This document shows, in pieces, positions 8,713 through 17,657 of a DNA stretch of 64,000 bases. Origin of the DNA: an uncultured Lachnospiraceae bacterium (GTDB taxonomy: Bacteria; Bacillota; Clostridia; Lachnospirales; Lachnospiraceae); assembly GCA_947625015.1 (NCBI GenBank), contig CANQMR010000006.1, positions 1 to 64,000 of the forward strand, written 5' to 3'. The first letter of the stretch is position 1, and each line of letters begins with the position of its first letter. The translations under genes were made by a program, and so were the position numbers. Below the pieces are notes generated by a model, which was given only the letters and a program-made list of their open reading frames with translations, ran no database searches and was not told where the DNA came from.

Positions 8713-11001
8713 TTATTTATCCGACTGCCACCAGGTCTTATCTCCGATTGAGTCATAATACCGCTGATTGGGGATAAGCGTTCCGTCGCGAATTTCAAAC
8801 ACTTCCCAAATGACGCCTTTGCGTACCGGCACATTAAACATTTCTATCAGCCCCTGGCTGCCATAGACGCACACCGTTGCTCCTGAATTACCCATCAGTT
8901 CGCTCTCTTCCTCATTCTCAGAACATTCCGTATAGTCGCAGACATAGAACTTGTAAAGTCCCCGCTGTATATGATTGATCGTCGTCGTCTCCGGCCCGTA
9001 TCCATCTGTATCATCAACATCTAATGATGTATTGCCGTTTGTGTCCGCCATATTGTAATAACAAATATGGTAATCCTCCTCCAATCCACTGGTGGACGGC
9101 GTAAACAGATGAGAATCCAAATCTCCGGGAGAGATATTCCATGTCAGGACAATCCGTATCTCGTCGTCATCGAGCGCAGGCGTTAAAAATATCGCCTGAT
9201 AATAATCTTCCCGCATACTATGGACAAACAGGGAAGTGTAACAATCCAGATATCCCGGTTTTGATGAGTGCACCGTATACATTCCCGGCAGAAGGGATAC
9301 CGTTCCACCAAAACTTTCAATATACGTCTGCAAAACCACATCACCGCTACGGTTGTTCACGCCCCTCCTGATTTCCACATCAATCCCTTTCAAGGGGGCC
9401 ATGCCGTCATCTCCCTTCGATAATGCGTCATAAAAATCTAACCAGAATGGATATTCTGTAGAATCCTCCACAGACAGACGGACAGTCTCCTGCATCAAGT
9501 TAATTTCATCCAGATTTGCGTTGACCTCGCATATATGCTCTTCGATACATCCTGCTTTGTTAAACGTCAGGGAATATTTTAAATCCCTTGTCGGAATCCG
9601 GATTTCATAGTATCCGCTGTCATCCGTCATTGTGGTATACAAATCGCATTGATAGTCCTGTGAAGTTAATTTGACCTCTGTATCTTTCATTCCCTCTCCA
9701 CAGAAATCATATACATATCCGCTTATTGTGCTAAGGCCTTCCTCCCTCGTAATCTTATCCTTTGTCACATACGCCAGATTAAGCATATCCCGCTCTTTTT
9801 CATCATACTTCTGCTGCGTGTCCGCATCGCATTTTGAATACATCTTAATCCCTTTATAACTTTCCTTTAACCGCTTCTTCTCCGCAGAACCGTAACAATA
9901 GTTTGTCATTTCCCCGTTCTCGACAATCCGGTAAGTGGTCAGCGTATCATGACTGAACAAAAACCGCTCTCCATCCCGGTTTGGCGTAGCATAACTTGGC
10001 GTATAGTTTACGTCCTCATAGGAATAGATAAAGTTTACCTGTCCCTCATCCGTAAAATAGAATTCCATAATCGCCAGTTTTTTCTCTAAATATTCGATGC
10101 TCACTATCTTGTTGATGACGTCCGTATCCGGATTTTGATAAATCTCATATTCCATCTTATTTCCCGATACGCTGTTAATAAACTGCTTTTTTTCCAGAAG
10201 ATAGGAATTAATCTTGCCGTCCGCGTCACTGGTCAGATTAATATCTTCCAGTGTATAGAACAGGGTTTTATCCCAGGCATAGTCATCATTCCTTTCCCCC
10301 GGCTCATACTGCTGGACAGACAAGTCGATGTTCTGGGAATCCTCGGTATTATAAGCTATGCGGACAACGCCGTCCTCTACCTCCTCATCTTCCATCTTTG
10401 CGCCGTTGATTGCGTTTACCTGATAGGTGAGGTCTTCCGCCGCCGATCTCGTCTTTAAATGGCACTGGGCTTTCACTGCATCATCTGTTTTGGACACAGC
10501 CGTAAGCGTACACTCAATCCCGTTTTCGTGGACGGATACATGCCCGTCGCTTCCCACATACATTTTATCCGAGTCAGAAGCCCAGTTTACCTCTGTTAAT
10601 TCCATCCCGGAGCACTGTAGATACTGCGTCATATCAATATCTTTGTTCGTATCCACCTCATAAGTATCAGCAGAAAATGATAACTGGCCGGCATTTGCGC
10701 CCTCGTCCGCCGCATCCGCTTTTTCTTTTCCGCTATTCTGATTTTTTCCGTCCCCGCCGGTATATCCACTGGCTAAATAGTATGTCGGCGGATTGCCAAA
10801 TACAAAAATGCAAAGAAACAAAAGACCGATAATCAAAATACTTGATGCGGAAGCAATTCCTACGGTCAATCCGATATTTTCCTGTCTCTTCCCCCTATGG
10901 GCTGAAGAGGAAATTGCCGATCCGTCTAAAACCGCGCCGCACCGCTCGCAATATTTCATTTCATCCGGCATGGTCGTGCCACATTTTCTACATATTTTCA
11001 T
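8713..11001 (-). CDS. Zinc-ribbon membrane protein with large ectodomain containing carboxypeptidase-regulatory-like folds
   Basis: A protein of about 762 residues: a zinc ribbon (MKICRKCG, YCERCG), a transmembrane helix (about 45-70) and a roughly 670-residue outer part. One section (SGYVYDFCGEGM, then YEIRIPTRDLKYSLTFNKAG) looks like a carboxypeptidase-regulatory/Cna-B type beta sandwich, and WNISPGDLDSHLF resembles the YfaP-type domain seen in surface proteins. The ORF track extends to a GTG at 11025 overlapping the previous stop, but all sister proteins start just before the first zinc-ribbon Cys and GGAGAG/GGGG lies upstream, so the ATG at 11001 is preferred. Probably a surface-exposed sensor or structural component; exact role unknown. 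Confidence 0.7.
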   Translation of the reverse strand: MKICRKCGTTMPDEMKYCERCGAVLDGSAISSSAHRGKRQENIGLTVGIASASSILIIGLLFLCIFVFGNPPTYYLASGYTGGDGKNQNSGKEKADAADEGANAGQLSFSADTYEVDTNKDIDMTQYLQCSGMELTEVNWASDSDKMYVGSDGHVSVHENGIECTLTAVSKTDDAVKAQCHLKTRSAAEDLTYQVNAINGAKMEDEEVEDGVVRIAYNTEDSQNIDLSVQQYEPGERNDDYAWDKTLFYTLEDINLTSDADGKINSYLLEKKQFINSVSGNKMEYEIYQNPDTDVINKIVSIEYLEKKLAIMEFYFTDEGQVNFIYSYEDVNYTPSYATPNRDGERFLFSHDTLTTYRIVENGEMTNYCYGSAEKKRLKESYKGIKMYSKCDADTQQKYDEKERDMLNLAYVTKDKITREEGLSTISGYVYDFCGEGMKDTEVKLTSQDYQCDLYTTMTDDSGYYEIRIPTRDLKYSLTFNKAGCIEEHICEVNANLDEINLMQETVRLSVEDSTEYPFWLDFYDALSKGDDGMAPLKGIDVEIRRGVNNRSGDVVLQTYIESFGGTVSLLPGMYTVHSSKPGYLDCYTSLFVHSMREDYYQAIFLTPALDDDEIRIVLTWNISPGDLDSHLFTPSTSGLEEDYHICYYNMADTNGNTSLDVDDTDGYGPETTTINHIQRGLYKFYVCDYTECSENEEESELMGNSGATVCVYGSQGLIEMFNVPVRKGVIWEVFEIRDGTLIPNQRYYDSIGDKTWWQSDK

Positions 11002-11021
11002 ACTTTCCCCATTCTCTCCAA

Positions 11022-12146
11022 TCACAATAATATAAACTGCTGTTCATCACTGCCGATAGAAATTACCTCTCCCCGGCGGACTAAGTTGTATACTCCCTTT
11101 TGCAATCCTCTTCCCGACTTGAGCCGCACGCCGTTTTTGGAATTGTCATAAATTTCATAACAGCCGTTTTGACTGTTAAACCGAATGGCGCAATGCTGTT
11201 CGCTGACATACGGAGACGCAATTACCAGCATCATCTGTCTGCCGGAGCCAATGGTTATCGGTTTTGCGCCCAGAAGAATGGTCTGTCCGGCATATATTCC
11301 CCTGATTCCCCTAAGGCCGATATTGCCCTGCCGGTTTCCGCCTGCGCTTGCAGCCACATTCATGCTCTTCAAAATCTTCTCATTCCGGCTGTCGATAGCG
11401 CCCCAGAAGAAGAAAATATATAACAACGTCATAACAATTAAAATTATCCATAAACATATCGTTCCAAACCAGTAAGAATCCGTATTAAGCCGGGTTCTGA
11501 CCACTGCATTTAAATTTAACCCGCTGGACGTTCCCGAAAAGGGAACTGCATACATCATAATCTGACGAAAGACGGCCAATCCCAAATTCACCGCCACTAA
11601 AATTGTCAATGCATTTCCCAGCCGTATTTTTGAAAAGAATTGAATAAACGCACAGGTTATTACCCCGATTACCACAAGCATTTCCAATACAAACAATACG
11701 ATCGTAAACGCAAAATAGCTATACATATAATCATAATCCTCATAGAGACAATCCATGCTCTTATTATAAAAGCTGACAAAATGCACGATGTTGCAAATCA
11801 AAAAGAATGTACCCGCGCCGTAAAGCATTGCTATGGGTTTCAGCCGAAATGCGAGAATGACAGCCAGCCCGATTGAAAATACCATCAGCAGAATCCAGGT
11901 AATATTGCCATTTGCCAATATCGAGGCAATCAGGGAAAGCAGCACATCCGCACAGACGATACACCATAAGACAAATTCCATGATTACGCCCGGCGTTTTT
12001 CCATATGCCAGGGCGGAAAATATATTATCCACCGCACCCCTACTCTGATACTGCATCCCGTTTCCCGCCCCCTTTTGGACGGCCCCGCAGTAACTGCACA
12101 CATTACTGCCCTGCGGCAATGGTTTTCCACATTTTGTACAATACAT
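11022..12146 (-). CDS. Zinc-ribbon polytopic membrane protein with C-terminal FHA domain
   Basis: In this 374-residue protein a zinc ribbon (MYCTKCG, VCSYCG) is followed by about six membrane helices (about 50-260) and an FHA domain (about 285-374; IGSGRQ, SEQHCAIRFN, NSKNGVRL). Short loops suggest that it is mainly an intramembrane protein with both ends inside. AAAGGAGG sits before the ATG. The gene starts about 100 bases after the previous stop, the widest gap in this part of the cluster, and that gap is AT-rich, so an internal promoter is possible. The membrane part is unfamiliar; the FHA makes it a likely reader of the cluster's kinases. Confidence 0.8.
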   Translation of the reverse strand: MYCTKCGKPLPQGSNVCSYCGAVQKGAGNGMQYQSRGAVDNIFSALAYGKTPGVIMEFVLWCIVCADVLLSLIASILANGNITWILLMVFSIGLAVILAFRLKPIAMLYGAGTFFLICNIVHFVSFYNKSMDCLYEDYDYMYSYFAFTIVLFVLEMLVVIGVITCAFIQFFSKIRLGNALTILVAVNLGLAVFRQIMMYAVPFSGTSSGLNLNAVVRTRLNTDSYWFGTICLWIILIVMTLLYIFFFWGAIDSRNEKILKSMNVAASAGGNRQGNIGLRGIRGIYAGQTILLGAKPITIGSGRQMMLVIASPYVSEQHCAIRFNSQNGCYEIYDNSKNGVRLKSGRGLQKGVYNLVRRGEVISIGSDEQQFILL

Positions 12147-12246
12147 TCTTTTTTCCTCCTTTGGTCAATTATATACAATTATCCATTATCCTTTTTTTAA
12201 ATGTAACGATTAGCAATTATTTGTCACTTTTAACCGACATAAAATA

Positions 12247-13146
12247 TTACATTAATTGAATACTCTCCTGTCCCCCCGCCATATAAAGGATGGTTCCGGG
12301 CGGTATGGACGTGTATTCCGAGGTTGACAGCAGACTTCCGTCAGAAAGCGTGGTCCCGTTCGAGGAATAATCAATGGCCTGATAATATCCCTTTTTGGCG
12401 TCATACCGGATTCCACACTGCTTACGGCTTATTTTCGGATTAAGGAAAACCAGCATACAATATCTTGGATCTCTGCCCAGAATAATTTCCTCTCCGGAAT
12501 GAATCTCTATGGTCTGCCTTGCATATTCCCCCTTGATTCCCATCAGCAGTCCCATCTGGCGGACCTGCATGGACTGTACCGGGGACATGGAGTTGTCATA
12601 CGTTAAGGAAATTTCATCCTCCTCATAAAGCCCGGACTCTTCCTCCTCATTCTGTAAAAAGGCAATACAGAGAATCCCATATATGACGGCGATAAAGGCA
12701 AGAATCAGGACAAAAACCGATGCAACGCCAGTAAAATTTTCTTTCCAGAATAACTTTACCGGCACCCTTATGCGTATGATTAATTCGCAGATTAACGCCG
12801 TCAGGCCGCTGGCTATCAGCAATCCGGAAAAGGTTCTCCTTCTGGCCAGCATAAACGCCAGGGAAACGATAATCAATATAACCGGAAGAAGAATCATCCA
12901 GCCCCACATCCTGAGAACAGGCACAACCTTTCTGTTATCGATCTTCTTTCCCTTCTCCATTTGCATCCGGGATGTATCAATATCCTCCTCGTCGACCGTC
13001 AAGGCCCATTTTGCAAGAGAGATTCTCATCACCGGATTCCCGCTTTTGGTCTGCACCTGTTCATCCGGCAAAAATAAAGTCAACGCCAGTAAAAACAGGA
13101 ATGCAGCGCCAACCCATGTCTGCCAATGAAACCGATATTCTTTCAT
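12247..13146 (-). CDS. Membrane protein with C-terminal FHA domain
   Basis: A 299-residue protein with a first membrane helix at about 10-27, a short outer loop, three more helices (about 80-170) and an FHA domain (about 205-299). The FHA has LGRDPR and SSNGTTL, but the usual SxxH is SRKQ followed by Cys, so the conserved His is lost. It resembles the 5688, 7166 and 24682 proteins in layout. The start has GGGAGG upstream. It sits 15 bases after the zinc-ribbon kinase gene. Probable membrane-tethered FHA adaptor; phosphothreonine binding may be altered by the missing His. Confidence 0.78.
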   Translation of the reverse strand: MKEYRFHWQTWVGAAFLFLLALTLFLPDEQVQTKSGNPVMRISLAKWALTVDEEDIDTSRMQMEKGKKIDNRKVVPVLRMWGWMILLPVILIIVSLAFMLARRRTFSGLLIASGLTALICELIIRIRVPVKLFWKENFTGVASVFVLILAFIAVIYGILCIAFLQNEEEESGLYEEDEISLTYDNSMSPVQSMQVRQMGLLMGIKGEYARQTIEIHSGEEIILGRDPRYCMLVFLNPKISRKQCGIRYDAKKGYYQAIDYSSNGTTLSDGSLLSTSEYTSIPPGTILYMAGGQESIQLM

Positions 13147-13161
13147 TTGTCTTTTCCTCCC

Positions 13162-14514
13162 TTATTGTATCTTTTGCACCAATTCACGAAGCGTAGGAAC
13201 CGCAGATATTCTGTTAGCCGGTTCTAATTCCATGGTCTTTTGTATCAATTCTATCCATTCTACCGGCAATTTCCCAATCAGTCCTTCCGATAAATCCGTA
13301 TCCTCACCATTCAGCCGCCGAAGCACATCCGGCGGTTTGTTTCCGGTCAGCAGATAATACATTGTCGCCCCGAGAGCATAGATATCCGTCCAGGGCCCTT
13401 CTGTACCGGACTTACCCTGTCTGGCAGTCTGATATTGTTCCGGCGCGGCGTAATCAATCTTCAAAAATGCCGCGCTGATTGGCGGCTGCGATTCTATATT
13501 ATATTTAGCTGCGCCCATATCAATCAGATAAATTTCCCGCTGGTCCGTAACCATAATATTTCCCGGACTGACGTCGCTGTGTATAATCTTACGGTCATGC
13601 ATGGCCGTTAAAGCATCCATGACAGGAAAGAGAATATCTGTCGCTTCCATAAGCGAATAAGGCTTATATCCCCTTGTCCGCATTTCCCGTCCGACGCTGA
13701 TTCCCAAAATATATTCCATTACCATATAAGCGGTATCATTTTCTTCAAAAGCGTCATAGATTGTCACTAAATGCGGCGTATGCATAAATTTGGCCGTAAT
13801 CTTTATCTCTTTGAAAAACGACTTCAAACCATAGCGATAGGGCTGAAGCAAATCAGAGGACCTGACCGCCACATAAGTGTCGTCCCGCTCGCTCCACTGG
13901 GCAGGATAATATTCTTTCAGCGCAACTAACCGGTGAAGGGGAATATCCTCGCATAAATAGGTAATGCCGAATCCGCCGATTCCAATACAGTCGATAATCC
14001 TGTATCTTGACGCTAAACAGGTTCCCGGCGGCAAGGCCTGCTTCCTGCCGGTATCTTTTACCGGCTCCGGCAGAGGTTCCTCTTCTATGCGCCCGTCTGC
14101 ATCAATCAGACGTTGAAATTCCTCCGGGCGCATATGCACATTCTGTATGGATAAAACCAACGCCTCTTGCCCGCCAAGTTTTTTTAAGGCCTGAACGACT
14201 ATTTCGCATTGGTTACGCCTTCCCGCCTGTATATTTGCCGCGGCGTCTTTTAACTTTCCCCTGTCGCCGCCTTCAATCAACAAAGCAAAGCATGCCGTTC
14301 CTAACAGATTATCATAAAGCCGCCAGACCGCCATATCCCTATCCGCAGAAACATAAAAAATTCTTCCCACAAGATACCGCCTGTCCAGGACGTCCCCTGT
14401 TTTCCAGCCAAATAACTCATCAGTGTTCTGCCCCGGCCGCCAGCCGCAGTTCGGACACTCTTCATTACCGCTTTCCCACTCTGTAAAACATCCGCGGCAT
14501 ACTTTTTCCTCCAT
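13162..14514 (-). CDS. Zinc-ribbon serine/threonine protein kinase with extra degenerate N-lobe
   Basis: The 450-residue soluble kinase has a zinc ribbon at 5-24 (VCRGC, CPNCG) and a kinase domain at about 165-450: glycine loop GIGGFGITY, Lys in VALKEYYP, catalytic loop HSDVSPGN and DMGAAKY in place of DFG. The Asp and Asn of the catalytic loop remain, so activity is plausible despite R-to-S and K-to-S changes. Residues about 38-80 (LDRRYLVGRI... ACFALLIEGG) look like the start of another kinase N-lobe without a glycine loop, suggesting a decayed duplicated lobe. No membrane helix is present. Start and first Cys agree with the sister proteins. Confidence 0.87.
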   Translation of the reverse strand: MEEKVCRGCFTEWESGNEECPNCGWRPGQNTDELFGWKTGDVLDRRYLVGRIFYVSADRDMAVWRLYDNLLGTACFALLIEGGDRGKLKDAAANIQAGRRNQCEIVVQALKKLGGQEALVLSIQNVHMRPEEFQRLIDADGRIEEEPLPEPVKDTGRKQALPPGTCLASRYRIIDCIGIGGFGITYLCEDIPLHRLVALKEYYPAQWSERDDTYVAVRSSDLLQPYRYGLKSFFKEIKITAKFMHTPHLVTIYDAFEENDTAYMVMEYILGISVGREMRTRGYKPYSLMEATDILFPVMDALTAMHDRKIIHSDVSPGNIMVTDQREIYLIDMGAAKYNIESQPPISAAFLKIDYAAPEQYQTARQGKSGTEGPWTDIYALGATMYYLLTGNKPPDVLRRLNGEDTDLSEGLIGKLPVEWIELIQKTMELEPANRISAVPTLRELVQKIQ

Positions 14515-14531
14515 AGCTCTCTCTCCAACTT

Positions 14532-15569
14532 TTATATGATTTCTCCATACAAATCCTGATACAATTCTGCAACAGTTGAATAACGGTCCTCCACCTTGAG
14601 GGACAAGCCTTTAAGAACAGCTTCGTCCTGCTGCTCCGAAACAGGAACGCCCAAAACCTGAAGCCGCTGCACTGTATCGTTCTCCAGCCTGTCCTGCGCG
14701 CTCGGTAGCCGTATGCCGGTCAGCAGATAATATATGCTGGCGCACATACTGTATACATCGCTCCATGGCCCCTGATTGCCGTCCTGCCTGTACTGCTCTA
14801 ACGGGGCATACCCCTGTTTTAACTGGACAAACGCCTTTTTCTGATTGAGATAATCTCTTGCGGCGCCAAAGTCAATCAGCTTCGCTTTCCCGTCCTTAGT
14901 CAGCATAATATTATCCGGACTGATGTCCCGATGGATAATCTTTTTCTTGTGCACTTCGTTCAGCGCCTTCAACACATCCTTTAACAGCAAAAATACCTCG
15001 TCAGGCATAAGTTTTCCGCCTTTTGTCTTCGCATACTGCTTCATGTTGATTCCGTCAATATATTCCATCACAATATAGGCGGTCCGGTTGCCGTAAAAGA
15101 AATCGCGCACCGAAACGATTCCCGGCAGAAAATAAAACTTGGACAGATTCTCCGCTTCCTTAATATAGGCCTTAAGCCCGCGCATATACGCCTGCTGTTC
15201 CCTGGTCGTATCCACGCTGTACTGTACCTTTCCCTGCGCCGTATACTGGATGGACACAGAGATCTGTTCCGTATATGATTTGGCGTTGGGATTTCTTGTC
15301 GCTAACTGTCTGGGAAAATATTCTTTAATACACACTTTCTTGCTCTGGTAAAAATCCCAACCTACATAAGTAATGCCAAAGCCTCCGATTCCCAACACTC
15401 TCCCAATCAGATATTTTCCATTCACAATCTCATACAATGGAAGACTGTTCTTCGGATGCTGATACTGGCTTACCGTAAATCCGCAATACGGACAGACTGC
15501 CTCCGGGCGTTCTGTCTCCTGCATACATCCCATGCACAGCCTGTTAGGATCGATTAACTTTTTACCCAT
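14532..15569 (-). CDS. Zinc-ribbon serine/threonine protein kinase, cytosolic
   Basis: A 345-residue protein with a zinc ribbon (LCMGC, CPYCG) and a complete kinase domain: GIGGFGITY loop, Lys in VCIKEYFP, HRDISPDN catalytic loop, DFGAARD, then APLEQY as the P+1/APE region. The invariant Lys, Asp, Asn and DFG are present; the usual Lys of HRDLKPxN is Ser, as in the other kinases here. No transmembrane segment. The ORF track starts at a GTG (15581); ATG at 15569 has GAGGTG at a good distance and is chosen. Likely an active, soluble relay kinase of the cluster. Confidence 0.9.
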   Translation of the reverse strand: MGKKLIDPNRLCMGCMQETERPEAVCPYCGFTVSQYQHPKNSLPLYEIVNGKYLIGRVLGIGGFGITYVGWDFYQSKKVCIKEYFPRQLATRNPNAKSYTEQISVSIQYTAQGKVQYSVDTTREQQAYMRGLKAYIKEAENLSKFYFLPGIVSVRDFFYGNRTAYIVMEYIDGINMKQYAKTKGGKLMPDEVFLLLKDVLKALNEVHKKKIIHRDISPDNIMLTKDGKAKLIDFGAARDYLNQKKAFVQLKQGYAPLEQYRQDGNQGPWSDVYSMCASIYYLLTGIRLPSAQDRLENDTVQRLQVLGVPVSEQQDEAVLKGLSLKVEDRYSTVAELYQDLYGEII

Positions 15570-15658
15570 TGTACTGGTCACCTCTTCCGTCGTTCGTCAT
15601 CATCATCTGACCATATAAACTTTCCCGGTATTTGTGGAATTTCAGATTCATCCACCGG

Positions 15659-17644
15659 CTACTCTTCCGGGTCTGCTCCGCCGCCTGAATCCCTGTTATC
15701 AGACTGCACCGCTGCGCTTCCGGTACTAAGCCACAGCGTCAGGATATTATCAACCTGTTCATTAGCCCTGGTTCCCTCTGCGTACCCATAAGATTTTCTC
15801 TCAAGCGTATTGTAGACAGCCCCCGGCAGGATACTCTGGCTCTCAATTTTGCCCTCGTCTATCCCGGTGTCAGAAGATCCATCCTCAAACTTAAGCTGCA
15901 AATATGCAGAAAGTCCGGTCTCCTCTAACAACTTCTGCGCTTTCTTCTTACTCATTCCGGTAAAGTCGGGAACAGCAATCTCATAATCGGAAGCCTTTCC
16001 ACAGGAAATGGCAAACGTCAATTCTTCCGAACTATTGCAGACCGTCCCTGCGCCTAAAGACTGGCTGTAGCACACACCCGCCGGATAATCGTCCGTATAT
16101 TCATAAATCAGATTAACTTTCCCGGTCTTTGGCGCATACTCTCCCTGCGCCCCATCGCCCGACTGAACCATCTCGGCTCCCGGATAGACATTCTCCCATA
16201 TCGGGAAACTATATTTGGCAAAATAACTGCGGATTTCATCTATGCTTTTTCCGCTGAAGTCTTCCAGAGTATACTGATTTTCGCCTCCGCTGATATACAG
16301 GGTTATGGTTATCTCCTGTCCCTCCGGGATTGCCCCGGCTTCCGGCTCCTGACGGATAACCGTACCTTCCGGTTCCGGACTAAATTCATATGTATGGATA
16401 ACGGAATTAACGTCAAATCCTTTACCGGTTAATTCCTGTTCCGCTTCCTCAACTGTCTTTCCCGTCAAATCCGTCAAAATCTCATCAGAACCGGACAGCG
16501 TATCATGCTTTTCCCCTGCTAAGGTACTGCTAATGATGGCCGCTCCGCCAAAAATAACGCCTAATACAACACAGATGGAGGCAAGCACGATTCCGATGCG
16601 CGCCGCTATGGGCATACGGGAAAAACTGCTTTTCTCCTCTACCGGCGGAAGAATCCATTCAGGCTCATAGACCGGGACAAAATTTTTCCCGTCTAACGCT
16701 TCCATAAACTCATCCGCACTTTGCAGCCGGTACCGGGGTTGGAGATTTAGGCAAACCATAATCGCCATCTCCGCCTGCTCCGGCAGTTCCACGCCCATTT
16801 CCGAAGGCGTAATCAGGGTATCCTTATTCATTCGCTCATCTGCGGGAATGGGCTTTTGCCCGGTCAACATCCGGTAAAATAACGCCGCGACTGCATATAA
16901 ATCCGTATAAGGCCCCTGGGGCGCTTCCCGGCTGTACTGCTCAATGGGCGCATAGCCAACCTTTAAGATTACTTCCGATTTCATATTCGCTAAAGCGGTG
17001 GAATGTCTCGCCGCGCCGAAATCAATCAGCTTGATGATACCTTCCCTGGTAACGAAGATATTATCCGGTGCAATATCCCTGTGCAAAACGCCCCGCTTAT
17101 GGATTTCCCTCAACGTGTGAAGCAGGGTAAGAATTACTCTCCGGCACCATTCATAATCCTTCTTATCCCCGGATTTTTTCAAAATGGTCTTTACGTCCAT
17201 ACCCTCAAGATATTCCATAATAATATAACCGGTTCCATTCTCCTCAAAAAAGTTGGATATCTCCACAACTCCCTTGATGTCTTGCAGGGCCGCTACGCTT
17301 CGGGCCTCTTCTAAGAATTGCTGCAATCCCTTCCTGAACCTGGGCTGTAACGTCTCTGTCGCAACAGAGACCGTCACGCTGTCCTTTGCGCGCGTAATAT
17401 ACTGTTCCGGATAGAACTCTTTAATCGCCACCCGGCGGAGCAATAATTTGTTCCAGCCAATGTATGTATTTCCAAAACCGCCGGCGCCAATGGGATAACC
17501 CACAATAAATTTATTCTGTAGTTCCGTTCCCGGCATCAGGTATCTGTCTTCCACCGGCTCAAGCGACAGGGACTTTCCGCAATTAGGACATTTATTCAGT
17601 TTTTCTTCCTTTATCTGCGTCATGCAGTGATAGCATAGTCTCAT
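15659..17644 (-). CDS. Transmembrane serine/threonine kinase with PASTA-like ectodomain
   Basis: The 661-residue receptor kinase has an N-terminal zinc ribbon (LCYHC, CPNCG) and an intact kinase domain (about 40-310: GAGGFGNTY, VAIKEFYP, HRDIAPDN, DFGAARH). A transmembrane helix follows at about 347-372, then three PASTA-like modules, recognisable from LTGKTVEEAEQELTGKGF and FTGMSKKKAQKLLEETG. PASTA domains of PrkC/PknB bind peptidoglycan fragments, so wall sensing is plausible. It differs from canonical PrkC in the zinc ribbon and the HRDIAPDN loop. It lies 13 bases downstream of the other PASTA-like kinase, to which it is related. Confidence is high for kinase and topology, moderate for PASTA. 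Confidence 0.88.
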   Translation of the reverse strand: MRLCYHCMTQIKEEKLNKCPNCGKSLSLEPVEDRYLMPGTELQNKFIVGYPIGAGGFGNTYIGWNKLLLRRVAIKEFYPEQYITRAKDSVTVSVATETLQPRFRKGLQQFLEEARSVAALQDIKGVVEISNFFEENGTGYIIMEYLEGMDVKTILKKSGDKKDYEWCRRVILTLLHTLREIHKRGVLHRDIAPDNIFVTREGIIKLIDFGAARHSTALANMKSEVILKVGYAPIEQYSREAPQGPYTDLYAVAALFYRMLTGQKPIPADERMNKDTLITPSEMGVELPEQAEMAIMVCLNLQPRYRLQSADEFMEALDGKNFVPVYEPEWILPPVEEKSSFSRMPIAARIGIVLASICVVLGVIFGGAAIISSTLAGEKHDTLSGSDEILTDLTGKTVEEAEQELTGKGFDVNSVIHTYEFSPEPEGTVIRQEPEAGAIPEGQEITITLYISGGENQYTLEDFSGKSIDEIRSYFAKYSFPIWENVYPGAEMVQSGDGAQGEYAPKTGKVNLIYEYTDDYPAGVCYSQSLGAGTVCNSSEELTFAISCGKASDYEIAVPDFTGMSKKKAQKLLEETGLSAYLQLKFEDGSSDTGIDEGKIESQSILPGAVYNTLERKSYGYAEGTRANEQVDNILTLWLSTGSAAVQSDNRDSGGGADPEE

Positions 17645-17657
17645 TGTCGTCTCCTTA

